A DNA stretch of 64,000 nucleotides, taken from positions 372,001-436,000 of the forward strand of contig NZ_JAGUCO010000001.1 of the NCBI RefSeq assembly GCF_018271995.1, given 5' to 3'. Under the pieces are notes generated by a model. The model saw only the letters and a program-made list of their open reading frames with translations. It did no database searches and was not told the DNA's origin. The stretch comes from Carboxylicivirga linearis. GTDB taxonomy: Bacteria > Bacteroidota > Bacteroidia > Bacteroidales > Marinilabiliaceae. Shown piece by piece: positions 33,897 through 41,356 of this stretch. Both the position numbers and the translations under genes were made by a program. The number at the start of each line of letters is the position of its first letter. Within the stretch, counting starts at the first letter, position 1.

Positions 33897-35321
33897 ATGG
33901 CAGATATTGTAACAGATAAAGTTGACTATAAGGTAGCTGACCTTAGTCAGGCTGAGTATGGCCGTAAAGAAATTGAAATAGCAGAAAAGGAGATGCCTGG
34001 TTTAATGGCACTTCGTGAAAAATATGGTAAAGAGAAGCCTTTGAAAGGTGCACGTGTAATGGGATCGTTACATATGACTATTCAAACAGCCGTTTTAATT
34101 GAAACATTGGTTGATTTAGGTGCATCAGTAAGATGGTGTAGCTGTAATATATATAGTACGCAGGATCATGCTGCTGCTGCGATTGCCAAAGCCGGAGTGC
34201 CGGTATTTGCCTGGAAAGGTGAAACATTACAAGAGTACTGGTGGTGTACCGAGCGTGCCTTGGATTTTGGTAATGGTGTAGGGCCGGATTTGATTGTTGA
34301 TGATGGTGGTGATGCTACTTTAATGATTCACAAAGGAGCGCAGGCATTGCAGGATGCTTCATTCCTTGATGCCGATTATAGCAACGAAGGCGAAGATTTC
34401 AGAGAGTTGATTGCTTTGGTGAAACGTACTTTTGAAGCTGATCCTCAGCGTTGGAATAATGTGGCTAAAGGATTGAAAGGAGTTAGTGAAGAAACAACTA
34501 CTGGAGTGCATCGTCTGTACCAGATGATGGAAAAAGGAGAATTGCTTTTCCCTGCTATCAATGTTAACGATTCGGTAACTAAGTCGAAGTTTGATAACTT
34601 ATATGGTTGTCGTGAGAGCTTAGCTGATGGTATCAAGCGAGGTACTGATGTAATGGTTGCTGGTAAAACAGTTGTGGTATGTGGTTACGGTGATGTAGGT
34701 AAAGGATGTGCGCAAAGTATGCGTGGGTTTGGAGCTCGTGTAATTGTTACCGAAATTGACCCGATCTGTGCGTTGCAGGCTGCCATGGAAGGATATGAAG
34801 TATCAACCGTTGAAGATGCTTTGATTGAAGGTGATATTTATGTTACTACTACCGGAAACAAAGATGTGATCACTATCGATCACATGAAAGGGATGAAAGA
34901 TCAGGCTATTGTTTGTAATATCGGTCACTTCGATAACGAGATTCAGGTTGAAAAACTTGAGACTTTCCCTGGAATTGAAGAGATTAATATCAAACCTCAG
35001 GTAGATCAATTCCGTTTTCCTGACGGACATAGCATAATATTGTTGTCGCGTGGTCGTTTGGTTAACTTAGGTAATGCAACAGGTCACCCAAGTTTTGTAA
35101 TGAGTAACTCATTTACTAACCAAACTTTGGCACAATTAGAGTTGTGGCAAAATGATTATGAGGTAGGTGTATATACTTTACCAAAGCATTTAGATGAGGA
35201 AGTAGCGCGTTTACACCTTGCTAAATTAGGGGTTAAATTAACTCGTTTGAGCGACGATCAGGCAGCTTATTTAGGTATTAGTGCTGATGGTCCGTATAAA
35301 CCAGAACACTACAGATATTAA
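33897..35321 (+). CDS. ahcY: Adenosylhomocysteinase
   Basis: NAD-dependent hydrolysis of S-adenosylhomocysteine to homocysteine and adenosine. 474 residues, the bacterial form with an internal insertion of about 40 residues (around 150-190). Motifs: [55 protein letters not shown]-binding [31 protein letters not shown], and the C-terminal tail ending [11 protein letters not shown], whose Lys and Tyr reach the neighbouring subunit's NAD site. Monocistronic with a strong terminator. Confidence 0.97.
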   Translation: MADIVTDKVDYKVADLSQAEYGRKEIEIAEKEMPGLMALREKYGKEKPLKGARVMGSLHMTIQTAVLIETLVDLGASVRWCSCNIYSTQDHAAAAIAKAGVPVFAWKGETLQEYWWCTERALDFGNGVGPDLIVDDGGDATLMIHKGAQALQDASFLDADYSNEGEDFRELIALVKRTFEADPQRWNNVAKGLKGVSEETTTGVHRLYQMMEKGELLFPAINVNDSVTKSKFDNLYGCRESLADGIKRGTDVMVAGKTVVVCGYGDVGKGCAQSMRGFGARVIVTEIDPICALQAAMEGYEVSTVEDALIEGDIYVTTTGNKDVITIDHMKGMKDQAIVCNIGHFDNEIQVEKLETFPGIEEINIKPQVDQFRFPDGHSIILLSRGRLVNLGNATGHPSFVMSNSFTNQTLAQLELWQNDYEVGVYTLPKHLDEEVARLHLAKLGVKLTRLSDDQAAYLGISADGPYKPEHYRY

Positions 35322-35343
35322 GATTGATCTGAAATATAAAAGT

Positions 35344-35371
35344 AAAAGCTCATCTTGTGATGAGCTTTTTT
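35344..35371. terminator. Bidirectional terminator between ahcY and the Rieske-like gene
   Basis: AAAAGCTCATC (35344-35354), loop TTGT, GATGAGCTTTT (35359-35369), then TT. The left A-tract allows use on the minus strand too. Confidence 0.88.
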
Positions 35372-35372
35372 A

Positions 35373-35810
35373 TTAGTACCCGTTTCTAATGGTTAGAGTA
35401 GAACCATTTAAACTGGTTTGATATTGTCGTAAAGGATGTTGAGCCGGCCCCTCGATGGGTGCACCATTAGCTCCTAAATTAAAATGACTTTCGCATTGGG
35501 GGCAAACAACTTCTATGTCACCTTTTGTTGCAAGCTTGGTAAAAAAGTATCCCGGAGAATCGTGTTCATGTGGGCACATCAGGTCATATGCATAAATATC
35601 GTAGTTGGATAATTTTAAAACCACAACTCCGTTATGTCCGAATATTTGACCGCTTGCTGAACGTGTTACGGTAAACGAAGTATAATTATACTGTGGTAAA
35701 TCGAGGTTAATAGTTCCATAAAAAGTAATATTTGGAATGGGGTTGTAAGTGTCTTTCTTACAGCCTAAAAAGACTATTGTTATCAAGCTGATTATCCAAA
35801 ACTTTCTCAT
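35373..35810 (-). CDS. Rieske-like [2Fe-2S] lipoprotein with a Cys replacing the second His
   Basis: 145 residues. Lipobox VFLGC (Cys17). The C-terminal half has the Rieske layout: box 1 C79-P-H81, then box 2 C103-P-Q-C106-E-S-H-F, followed by the Gly/Pro-rich GAPIEGPAQHPLRQY. In standard Rieske proteins box 2 is CxxH; here the fourth ligand position is Cys, giving three Cys and one His, or possibly recruiting His109. It is predicted to be an exported, membrane-anchored electron carrier. No oxygenase or cytochrome gene is adjacent. Confidence 0.8.
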   Translation of the reverse strand: MRKFWIISLITIVFLGCKKDTYNPIPNITFYGTINLDLPQYNYTSFTVTRSASGQIFGHNGVVVLKLSNYDIYAYDLMCPHEHDSPGYFFTKLATKGDIEVVCPQCESHFNLGANGAPIEGPAQHPLRQYQTSLNGSTLTIRNGY

Positions 35811-35839
35811 CTTATAATTGTTTACTCTTATTGAACGTA

Positions 35840-35873
35840 CAAAGTTACTTTTTATGCTTTAAATCAGCACAAA
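35840..35873 (-). promoter_or_regulatory. Promoter of the Rieske-like gene
   Basis: Minus-strand TTTG (complement 35870-35873), 22 bases, TAACTTTG (complement 35840-35847). Confidence 0.5.
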
Positions 35874-36032
35874 ATACTTTAGGAGTAGTGAAAAAACAGG
35901 ATTAATTTTGAGATTCATTGAAACCCTCTTAAATTTAACCTTGGTTTATTTATTATAGATAGAATAAATACATACCTTTACTAATTAGTTAAGCTGTTGA
36001 AGCGGATTGGTATCTAAGTTAATTTATAAGTT

Positions 36033-36452
36033 ATGGAAGATTTTGGCGACATTCTTTACATATTAGTGATGTTAGGAGCTTTGGTTTTTAGTGTTATCCG
36101 AAAAGCACAACAATCAAAAAATAAACCTCCCATGCCTGAATCTGACAAATCCAGTCCGTATGATCCAATGGCTGAAGAAGAGCCTTTGATGGAGGAGCTG
36201 AGGGAAATGTTTGCTAAACCTAAACGACCGGAACCACAGCCAGTGGTTGAAAAGCCGGTGCAAGTAAAAACAAAACCAGTTGAACAAACATTTTCAAAGA
36301 AAGTCAACCGTACCGTTACGCCCAAAAAAACCGAACCTTTAAAAGTTATCAATACTGATGATGAGTATGAAGGATTTGTTTTTGATACCGATGAGGTGGA
36401 CATGCGTAAGGCTGTTATTTACTCCGAAATACTCAATCGTCCCTATCAATGA
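36033..36452 (+). CDS. Hypothetical single-pass membrane protein
   Basis: 139 residues. One N-terminal membrane helix (about 5-22, DILYILVMLGALVFSVI), then a Lys/Pro/Glu-rich linker (PEPQPVVEKPVQVKTKPVEQ) likely unstructured, and a conserved C-terminal tail DEYEGFVFDTDEVDMRKAVIYSEILNRPYQ that recurs, as I recall, at the end of short Bacteroidales membrane proteins. No known function. It is isolated from greA by a strong promoter. Confidence 0.7.
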   Translation: MEDFGDILYILVMLGALVFSVIRKAQQSKNKPPMPESDKSSPYDPMAEEEPLMEELREMFAKPKRPEPQPVVEKPVQVKTKPVEQTFSKKVNRTVTPKKTEPLKVINTDDEYEGFVFDTDEVDMRKAVIYSEILNRPYQ

Positions 36453-36501
36453 CAATGATCTGTATTATAGGTGATTAAAAAAGTTGCTGTAAATAAATTT
36501 A

Positions 36502-36532
36502 TTTGTGGTTGAAGTAAACTTTCGTATATTTG
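36502..36532 (+). promoter_or_regulatory. greA promoter, perfect Bacteroidota consensus
   Basis: TTTG (36502-36505), exactly 19 bases, TATATTTG (36525-36532). Predicted transcription start 36537-36540. Confidence 0.85.
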
Positions 36533-36536
36533 TACG

Positions 36537-36574
36537 AAAGAGTTCTGATGTAATCGGGATTCTTTTGTTTTTTT
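36537..36574 (+). promoter_or_regulatory. Intrinsic-terminator hairpin at the 5' end of the greA transcript
   Basis: GAGTTCTGAT (36540-36549) pairs with ATCGGGATTC (36553-36562) including three G-U pairs, extended by AAA/TTT outside, then TTTTGTTTTTTT. It begins at or next to the predicted +1 and lies 35 bases upstream of the greA start, so transcription may stop before the gene. Confidence 0.6.
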
Positions 36575-36608
36575 AGGTAATGCTGAAAATTTTTAAAAAA
36601 GAGGAAAA

Positions 36609-37079
36609 ATGTCAATACAATATGTAACCGAATCAGGTTTAAAGAAACTTAAAGAAGAGTTGCACCAGTTAGAAACAGTTGAACGTCCATCTATCTCTAA
36701 GCAAATTGCTGAAGCAAGAGATAAAGGTGACTTATCTGAGAATGCTGAGTACGATGCTGCGAAAGAAGCGCAAGGCTTACTGGAAATGCGTATCGCCAAG
36801 TTGAAAGATACTATTGCCAATAGCCGTATTTTAGATGAATCAAAGTTAGATACTTCAAAGGTGCAATTATTGAATAAGGTGAAAATTAAAAACCTTAAGA
36901 ATAATGCAACCATGACTTATACTTTGGTACCTGAAAGCGAAGCTAACCTTAAAGAAGGTAAAATTTCGATTGAGACACCTATAGCCAAAGGTTTATTGGG
37001 TAAAAAAGTAGGTGATGAAGTAGAAATTAAGGTGCCTTCAGGGTTAATGACTTTTGAGATAATTGAAATTTCATTATAA
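36609..37079 (+). CDS. greA: Transcription elongation factor GreA
   Basis: 156 residues. Rescues backtracked RNA polymerase by stimulating transcript cleavage. N-terminal coiled coil (about 1-75) with the acidic tip KGDLSENAEYDAAKEAQ, which holds the Asp/Glu pair that coordinates Mg in the polymerase active site, and a C-terminal FKBP-like domain (PIAKGLLGKKVGDEVEIKVPSG). HIT gene follows 12 bases downstream. Control through the leader hairpin is likely, and would be a neat feedback since GreA acts on paused polymerase. Confidence 0.97.
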   Translation: MSIQYVTESGLKKLKEELHQLETVERPSISKQIAEARDKGDLSENAEYDAAKEAQGLLEMRIAKLKDTIANSRILDESKLDTSKVQLLNKVKIKNLKNNATMTYTLVPESEANLKEGKISIETPIAKGLLGKKVGDEVEIKVPSGLMTFEIIEISL

Positions 37080-37091
37080 ACTGTCTTTGCC

Positions 37092-37484
37092 ATGCCAACC
37101 ATCTTTACAAAAATTATTAACGGAGAAATACCTTGCTATAAAATAGCTGAGGACGATCGCTTTTTTGCGTTTTTAGATATTAATCCCTTGTCGGAAGGCC
37201 ATACTTTGGTTATTCCTAAACAAGAAACGGATTATTTATTTGATTTAGATGATCAGTTATTGGCCGATATGATGGTTTTTGCAAAAAAAATAGCTGTAGC
37301 TCAAAAGAAGGTAATTGAATGTAAAAGAGTTGGAATAGCAGTGTTAGGTCTTGAAGTACCTCATGCACATATTCACCTGGTTCCTTTACAGGCAGAAACG
37401 GATCTAAGTTTCTCAAAGCCTAAACTGAAGTTTACACAGGAAGAGTTTATTGCAATTGCAGAGAAAATAAAGGGAGCTCTCTAG
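37092..37484 (+). CDS. HIT-family nucleotide hydrolase
   Basis: 130 residues. Histidine-triad motif HAHIHLVPL (the first two His and the following His of HxHxH) near residue 95-103, with IFTKIINGEIPCYKIAEDDRFFAFLDINPLSEGHTLVIPKQE at the N-terminus, typical of Hint/HinT AMP-lysine or nucleoside phosphoramidate hydrolases. Cytoplasmic. It probably shares the greA transcript; a terminator follows its stop codon. Confidence 0.93.
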   Translation: MPTIFTKIINGEIPCYKIAEDDRFFAFLDINPLSEGHTLVIPKQETDYLFDLDDQLLADMMVFAKKIAVAQKKVIECKRVGIAVLGLEVPHAHIHLVPLQAETDLSFSKPKLKFTQEEFIAIAEKIKGAL

Positions 37485-37505
37485 AGCATTTCACTTAAGA
37501 TATGA

Positions 37506-37538
37506 AGGGTTGTTTCTATGGAGCAACCCTATTTTTTT
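37506..37538 (+). terminator. Intrinsic terminator after the HIT gene
   Basis: AGGGTTG (37506-37512) with CAACCCT (37524-37530), then ATTTTTTT. The 3' end of the ruvC coding region (minus strand) overlaps it. Confidence 0.8.
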
Positions 37539-38083
37539 ACCCGCCCGGGGTTTTTATTGATGAACTCTTTCCAGCTTTTTACACCACCGGAAAGCTTTAC
37601 TTTCTGATTCTGAAGAAAATGACAATATGCCGCTGCTAAACCATCTGTAGCATCCAGGTACTCTGGTATTTCTTTTAGTTTAAGCATTTGTTTTAGTAAG
37701 ATTGCAACTTGCTCTTTAGAAGCTCTACCGTTACCCGTAATGGCTTGTTTTATTTTAAGCGGGGCATATTCAAAAATAGGGACTGAACGAGATAACGCTG
37801 CAGCCATTGCTACTCCCTGGGCTCTTCCCAACTTAAGCATCGATTGAACGTTTTTACCGTAAAAAGGAGCTTCAATAGCCAGCTCATCCGGATGATAGCT
37901 GTCAACCAGTCCAACAACCCTTTCGAATATCTTTTGAAGTTTAAGGTAATGATCAGTGTATTTCTGTAATTCCAGTACCCCTAGAGTAATCACTGAGGCC
38001 GATTTTCCTTCAACCTTAAGAACTCCATACCCCATAACAGTGGTGCCGGGATCAATACCTAATATAATACGTTCTTGCGACAA
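37529..38083 (-). CDS. ruvC: Holliday junction endodeoxyribonuclease RuvC
   Basis: 184 residues. RNase H-like resolvase: N-terminal [15 protein letters not shown] with the first catalytic Asp, [24 protein letters not shown] with the catalytic Glu, and C-terminal [14 protein letters not shown] with the last acidic residues. ruvA/ruvB are not adjacent. It starts one base after the DUF4286 gene stop, so the two are cotranscribed. Length and motifs are complete. Confidence 0.96.
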   Translation of the reverse strand: MSQERIILGIDPGTTVMGYGVLKVEGKSASVITLGVLELQKYTDHYLKLQKIFERVVGLVDSYHPDELAIEAPFYGKNVQSMLKLGRAQGVAMAAALSRSVPIFEYAPLKIKQAITGNGRASKEQVAILLKQMLKLKEIPEYLDATDGLAAAYCHFLQNQKVKLSGGVKSWKEFINKNPGRVKK

Positions 38084-38084
38084 T

Positions 38085-38384
38085 CTAAATTTCTTTAAGT
38101 ATAGAGCTGAAGTGAAGGCATTTTTCGCCTAAATGACCTTTTAAATTATCCATCAAAATAGTATTGTATTTATTGATGGTCTCTAACTCCTCGGGCGATT
38201 TGCAAAGTAACTGACATGAGAAGTTGGTGCTTTCTTCGTGTACTACGGCCATCACCTCGTATAATTCAACCCTGATCCCTTTAATCATGTCTTGCATGGT
38301 GGGTAAGTAATTACGATCCATCCACGAACGCCAGTTTTCAATTGAATTATTTTCTACCGAAAAAGTAGTGTTGAATATAAACAT
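38085..38384 (-). CDS. DUF4286-family protein
   Basis: 99 residues. [32 protein letters not shown] and the C-terminal [41 protein letters not shown] match DUF4286, a small dimeric alpha/beta-barrel-like family specific to Bacteroidota. Function unknown. It regularly sits beside ruvC or serS in this phylum, as I recall; here it is between the two. Confidence 0.85.
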   Translation of the reverse strand: MFIFNTTFSVENNSIENWRSWMDRNYLPTMQDMIKGIRVELYEVMAVVHEESTNFSCQLLCKSPEELETINKYNTILMDNLKGHLGEKCLHFSSILKEI

Positions 38385-38397
38385 AAGAGAATAGTAA

Positions 38398-38421
38398 AGG
38401 CGGAATGGTTAAGTTCCGCCT
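38398..38421 (-). terminator. Hairpin between serS and DUF4286
   Basis: AGGCGGAA (38398-38405), loop TGGTTAAG, TTCCGCCT (38414-38421). On the minus strand it is followed only by TTACTATT, so it may be a weak terminator or RNA-processing site after serS. Confidence 0.5.
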
Positions 38422-38430
38422 GTATATATA

Positions 38431-39702
38431 TTATTTAATGATATCAAACCCAGTGTAAGGCACCAATGCTTTTGGTATGCGAATGCCTTCTTCTGTTTGA
38501 TTGTTTTCAAGCAATGCGGCCATAATGCGAGGCAATGCTAGCGCGCTTCCGTTTAAAGTGTGGGCCAATTGAGCTTTCTTTTCTCCTTCTTCTTTAAAGC
38601 GAAGTTTCAATCGATTAGCCTGATAGCTTTCGAAGTTAGAAACAGAACTAACTTCCAACCAACGTTCCTGAGCTGCTGAATACACCTCAAAGTCATAGGT
38701 TAAAGCAGATGTAAAACTAATGTCGCCACCACATAAGCGAAGGATTCTCCAGGGCAACTCCAGTTTTTCAACCAACGTTTGCACATGCGCTACCATCTGA
38801 TCCAATACTTCGTATGATTTAGAAGGATGTGCTACTTGTACAATCTCAACTTTATCGAATTGGTGTAAACGATTTAAACCACGTACATGAGCTCCCCACG
38901 ATCCTGCTTCGCGACGGAAACAAGCAGAGTAAGCACAATTTTTAATCGGCATTTCCGAAGCCTTTAAAATTACATCGCGATAGATGTTGGTCACGGGTAC
39001 CTCAGCCGTTGGAATTAAGTATAAGTTATCAGCAGTAACGTGGTACATCTGACCTTCTTTGTCGGGCAGCTGGCCTGTACCAAAACCAGAATCTTCGTTA
39101 ACCACCAAAGGAGGCAGTACTTCAAGGTATCCTGCTTTGTCAGCTTCGTCTAAAAAGAAATTGATTAAAGCACGTTGTAGACGAGCACCTTTGCCTTTGT
39201 AAACCGGGAAACCGGCTCCGGTTATTTTAGTACCTAATTCAAAATCAATCAGGTCGTATTTCTTAATTAAATCCCAATGAGGTTCAGCGTTGTTAAGTTG
39301 AGGAAATTCGCCACCTCGTTTAACTTCCACATTATCTTCCTCACCCTTACCTTCGGGAACAATTTCATTGGGTAGGTTAGGTAATTGTACCAACTGATCG
39401 TTTAACTGAGCGGTTGTTTCGGAAAGCTTATTATCCAATTCTTTGATGCTTTCTTTTAATTCGCCCGTTTTGGCTTTTGCCTGATTAGCTTCTTCTGCCT
39501 TACCACTCTTAAATAGCTGTCCTATTTCTTTGGATAAACTATTCATTTCCGACTGAAATGATTCTACCTGCACTTGTGTAGCTTTGCGTTCATTATCAAG
39601 TCGTATAATTTCTTCAACTATATCAGTGGCATCAAAACGTTTTATTTTAAGTCGTTCGATGACTTCATCCTTATGGTCTTGAATGAATTTTAAGGTCAAC
39701 AT
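38431..39702 (-). CDS. serS: Seryl-tRNA synthetase
   Basis: 423 residues. N-terminal tRNA-binding coiled coil (about 25-105, rich in Glu/Lys/Gln) and class II core: motif 2 NCAYSACFRREAGSWGAHVRGLNRLHQFDKVEIV, the serine/ATP-site Cys region RLCGGDISFTSALTYDFEVYSAAQERWLEVSSVSNFESYQANRL, and motif 3 HTLNGSALALPRIMAALLENNQ. Complete and of normal length. Located downstream of rpmA/rplU on the same strand, separated by a terminator. Confidence 0.97.
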   Translation of the reverse strand: MLTLKFIQDHKDEVIERLKIKRFDATDIVEEIIRLDNERKATQVQVESFQSEMNSLSKEIGQLFKSGKAEEANQAKAKTGELKESIKELDNKLSETTAQLNDQLVQLPNLPNEIVPEGKGEEDNVEVKRGGEFPQLNNAEPHWDLIKKYDLIDFELGTKITGAGFPVYKGKGARLQRALINFFLDEADKAGYLEVLPPLVVNEDSGFGTGQLPDKEGQMYHVTADNLYLIPTAEVPVTNIYRDVILKASEMPIKNCAYSACFRREAGSWGAHVRGLNRLHQFDKVEIVQVAHPSKSYEVLDQMVAHVQTLVEKLELPWRILRLCGGDISFTSALTYDFEVYSAAQERWLEVSSVSNFESYQANRLKLRFKEEGEKKAQLAHTLNGSALALPRIMAALLENNQTEEGIRIPKALVPYTGFDIIK

Positions 39703-39722
39703 ACTTTTTCAATTAATTGGAT

Positions 39723-39770
39723 AAAAAAATCTCCTGAATTCATCACGAAAGTAACAAAAACAGGAGATTT
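39723..39770 (-). terminator. Intrinsic terminator after rpmA
   Basis: Minus strand: AAATCTCCTG (complement 39761-39770) pairs with CAGGAGATTT (complement 39727-39736) across a 24-base loop, then T-tract (complement of the A-run 39723-39729). Confidence 0.8.
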
Positions 39771-39789
39771 AATTGTGTTTTCAGTGATC

Positions 39790-40050
39790 TTATTCAGCAA
39801 AAGGAACTACTGAAACGTAAGATCTGTTGTTTCTTTTCTTACGAAACTCAACTTTACCGTTAATCAAAGCGAATAAAGTGTGGTCTTTACCCATACCCAC
39901 ATTTTCACCTGGGTGGTGCTGAGTTCCACGCTGGCGAACTAAAATGTTACCAGCTTTGGCAGCTTGACCGCCATAAATTTTTACGCCAAGTCGTTTACTT
40001 TCCGACTCTCTACCGTTCTTCGAACTACCGACGCCTTTCTTATGTGCCAT
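39790..40050 (-). CDS. rpmA: 50S ribosomal protein L27
   Basis: 86 residues: [61 protein letters not shown] is the standard L27 sequence. The N-terminal tail reaches the peptidyl-transferase centre; there is no Firmicutes-type cleavable N-terminal extension. It follows rplU by 23 bases. Confidence 0.98.
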   Translation of the reverse strand: MAHKKGVGSSKNGRESESKRLGVKIYGGQAAKAGNILVRQRGTQHHPGENVGMGKDHTLFALINGKVEFRKKRNNRSYVSVVPFAE

Positions 40051-40073
40051 CTTATTCTAATTTTTTAAAATTA

Positions 40074-40385
40074 TCAACCTACGATTTCTTCAATTTGAAT
40101 TTGTGTGAAGTACTGACGGTGTCCGTTCTTCTTTTTGTAACCTTTTCTTCTTTTCTTTTTGAAAACGATTACTTTATCTCCCTTAACGTGAGATAGAACT
40201 TTAGCCGTTACTTTAGCGCCATCCAAAACAGGAGCACCAATCTTAACGTCTCCTTCATTGTCTAACAAAAGTACTTTTTCAAATTCTACAGAGCTTCCTT
40301 CCTCTGCACTCAATCGATGCACAAAGATCTTTCTGTCTTTTTCAACTTTGAATTGCTGTCCAGCAATATCAACTACTGCGTACAT
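40074..40385 (-). CDS. rplU: 50S ribosomal protein L21
   Basis: 103 residues from [19 protein letters not shown] (the track-like alternative start three codons upstream is less usual). C-terminal [24 protein letters not shown] is diagnostic. First gene of the rplU-rpmA operon, behind a strong promoter and an 80-base leader that may be regulatory. Confidence 0.97.
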   Translation of the reverse strand: MYAVVDIAGQQFKVEKDRKIFVHRLSAEEGSSVEFEKVLLLDNEGDVKIGAPVLDGAKVTAKVLSHVKGDKVIVFKKKRRKGYKKKNGHRQYFTQIQIEEIVG

Positions 40386-40465
40386 AATCACCAATTATTT
40401 ATGGTTTTATCCAGGAGGTGGGCTTTAACACTTTTGGCCACTTTTTCTACCCCACAAGATTCAAT
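40386..40465 (-). promoter_or_regulatory. rplU leader with an anti-Shine-Dalgarno-like stretch
   Basis: The transcribed leader contains GTGGG (complement 40451-40456 region) able to pair with CCCAC, and the sequence CACCTCCT (complement of about 40421-40428), identical to the 3' end of 16S rRNA. This may be an autoregulatory ribosomal-protein leader; the fold is not firmly established. Confidence 0.35.
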
Positions 40466-40471
40466 GGAGTG

Positions 40472-40503
40472 CAAAAGTATAAAAAATAATTACGCCGCAC
40501 AAA
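40472..40503 (-). promoter_or_regulatory. rplU-rpmA promoter
   Basis: Minus-strand TTTG (complement 40500-40503), 20 bases, TACTTTTG (complement 40472-40479). Confidence 0.8.
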
Positions 40504-40609
40504 CAAAAAAACTTTAGTTGTGCTGAAAATAAGAATTTTATAATATTTAAACACAAGTATGTCATTTTTAAATCAAAAGTTAGCGCCTTTAATGTTTAAA
40601 ACTAATTGC

Positions 40610-40617
40610 TATATTTG
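40610..40617 (+). promoter_or_regulatory. -7 element of the bifunctional-nuclease-family gene
   Basis: TATATTTG, exact TAnnTTTG match, about 72 bases before the start codon; no standard -33. Confidence 0.5.
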
Positions 40618-40688
40618 TTTTGGTATACCATTTTAATTTTAGAATTCATCCTGTTTAGTGGTTTTTCAGGTGAAGAAACAAATGTTTT

Positions 40689-41282
40689 ATGAGTAATAAA
40701 AAGGTAAAACTCAATATTTTAGGATTATCATATAGTCAAACGCAATCGGGAGCATATGCTTTGGTGTTGGCCGAGGAAGAAGGAGAAAGACGAATACCTA
40801 TTATTATAGGTGGTGTTGAAGCTCAATCGATAGCCATAAAATTAGAAGGGTTGGAACCGCCACGTCCATTAACGCATGATCTTTTTCTGAATTTTTCAAA
40901 GTCTTTTGAAATAGAGATTCAGGAGGTGGTAATTTACAAATTAGAAGAAGGCATATTCTATTCAGAATTGGTTTGTAAAAGAGGTGATGAGATTTTACAT
41001 ATCGATTCCAGAACATCTGATGCTGTTGCCTTAGCTTTGAGATTTGAATGTCCGATTTATACTTATGAGGATATAATTGAAAAAGCGGGTATTGTTCTTG
41101 ACTTTGAGAATAAAGAAGAACAGCCGGTTAAAAAGACATCAGCTTCAAAACCTGTATCAATCGAGAAGTATAAAGAAAAGAGTACCGAAGAGTTGAAGCG
41201 ACTATTGCAGGAAGCTATTGAGGGTGAAGATTACGAACGGGCTTCAGAAATAAGAGATGAAATTAATTCCAGAGAGGAATAA
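40689..41282 (+). CDS. Bifunctional nuclease (DUF151/BFN) family protein with UVR motif
   Basis: 197 residues. N-terminal BFN domain (about 1-135: QSGAYALVLAEEEGERRIPIIIGGVEAQSIAIKLEGLEPPRPLTHDLF and IDSRTSDAVALALRFECPIYTYEDI) and a C-terminal UVR helix pair (STEELKRLLQEAIEGEDYERASEIRDEI, about 165-195), which in UvrB/UvrC mediates protein contacts. The combination is common in Bacteroidota; it is a predicted nuclease but activity of the family is little studied. Confidence 0.88.
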   Translation: MSNKKVKLNILGLSYSQTQSGAYALVLAEEEGERRIPIIIGGVEAQSIAIKLEGLEPPRPLTHDLFLNFSKSFEIEIQEVVIYKLEEGIFYSELVCKRGDEILHIDSRTSDAVALALRFECPIYTYEDIIEKAGIVLDFENKEEQPVKKTSASKPVSIEKYKEKSTEELKRLLQEAIEGEDYERASEIRDEINSREE

Positions 41283-41314
41283 TTAAGATATATTTTTACG
41301 AATTGAAAATTGAC

Positions 41315-41337
41315 AGGGTGAATCATTCACCCTTTTT
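41315..41337 (+). terminator. Intrinsic terminator between the BFN gene and the nucleoside transporter
   Basis: AGGGTGAAT (41315-41323) with ATTCACCCT (41325-41333), near-perfect palindrome followed by TTTT. It is only 19 bases before the next start codon, so the transporter depends on read-through or a promoter inside or before the hairpin. Confidence 0.75.
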
Positions 41338-41356
41338 ACATTTATAAAGTCTTCCG

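Noticed and set aside
40421-40428. AGGAGGTG on the plus strand as a Shine-Dalgarno site
   Set aside because: No plus-strand gene starts within range; the sequence is on the non-coding strand of the rplU leader.
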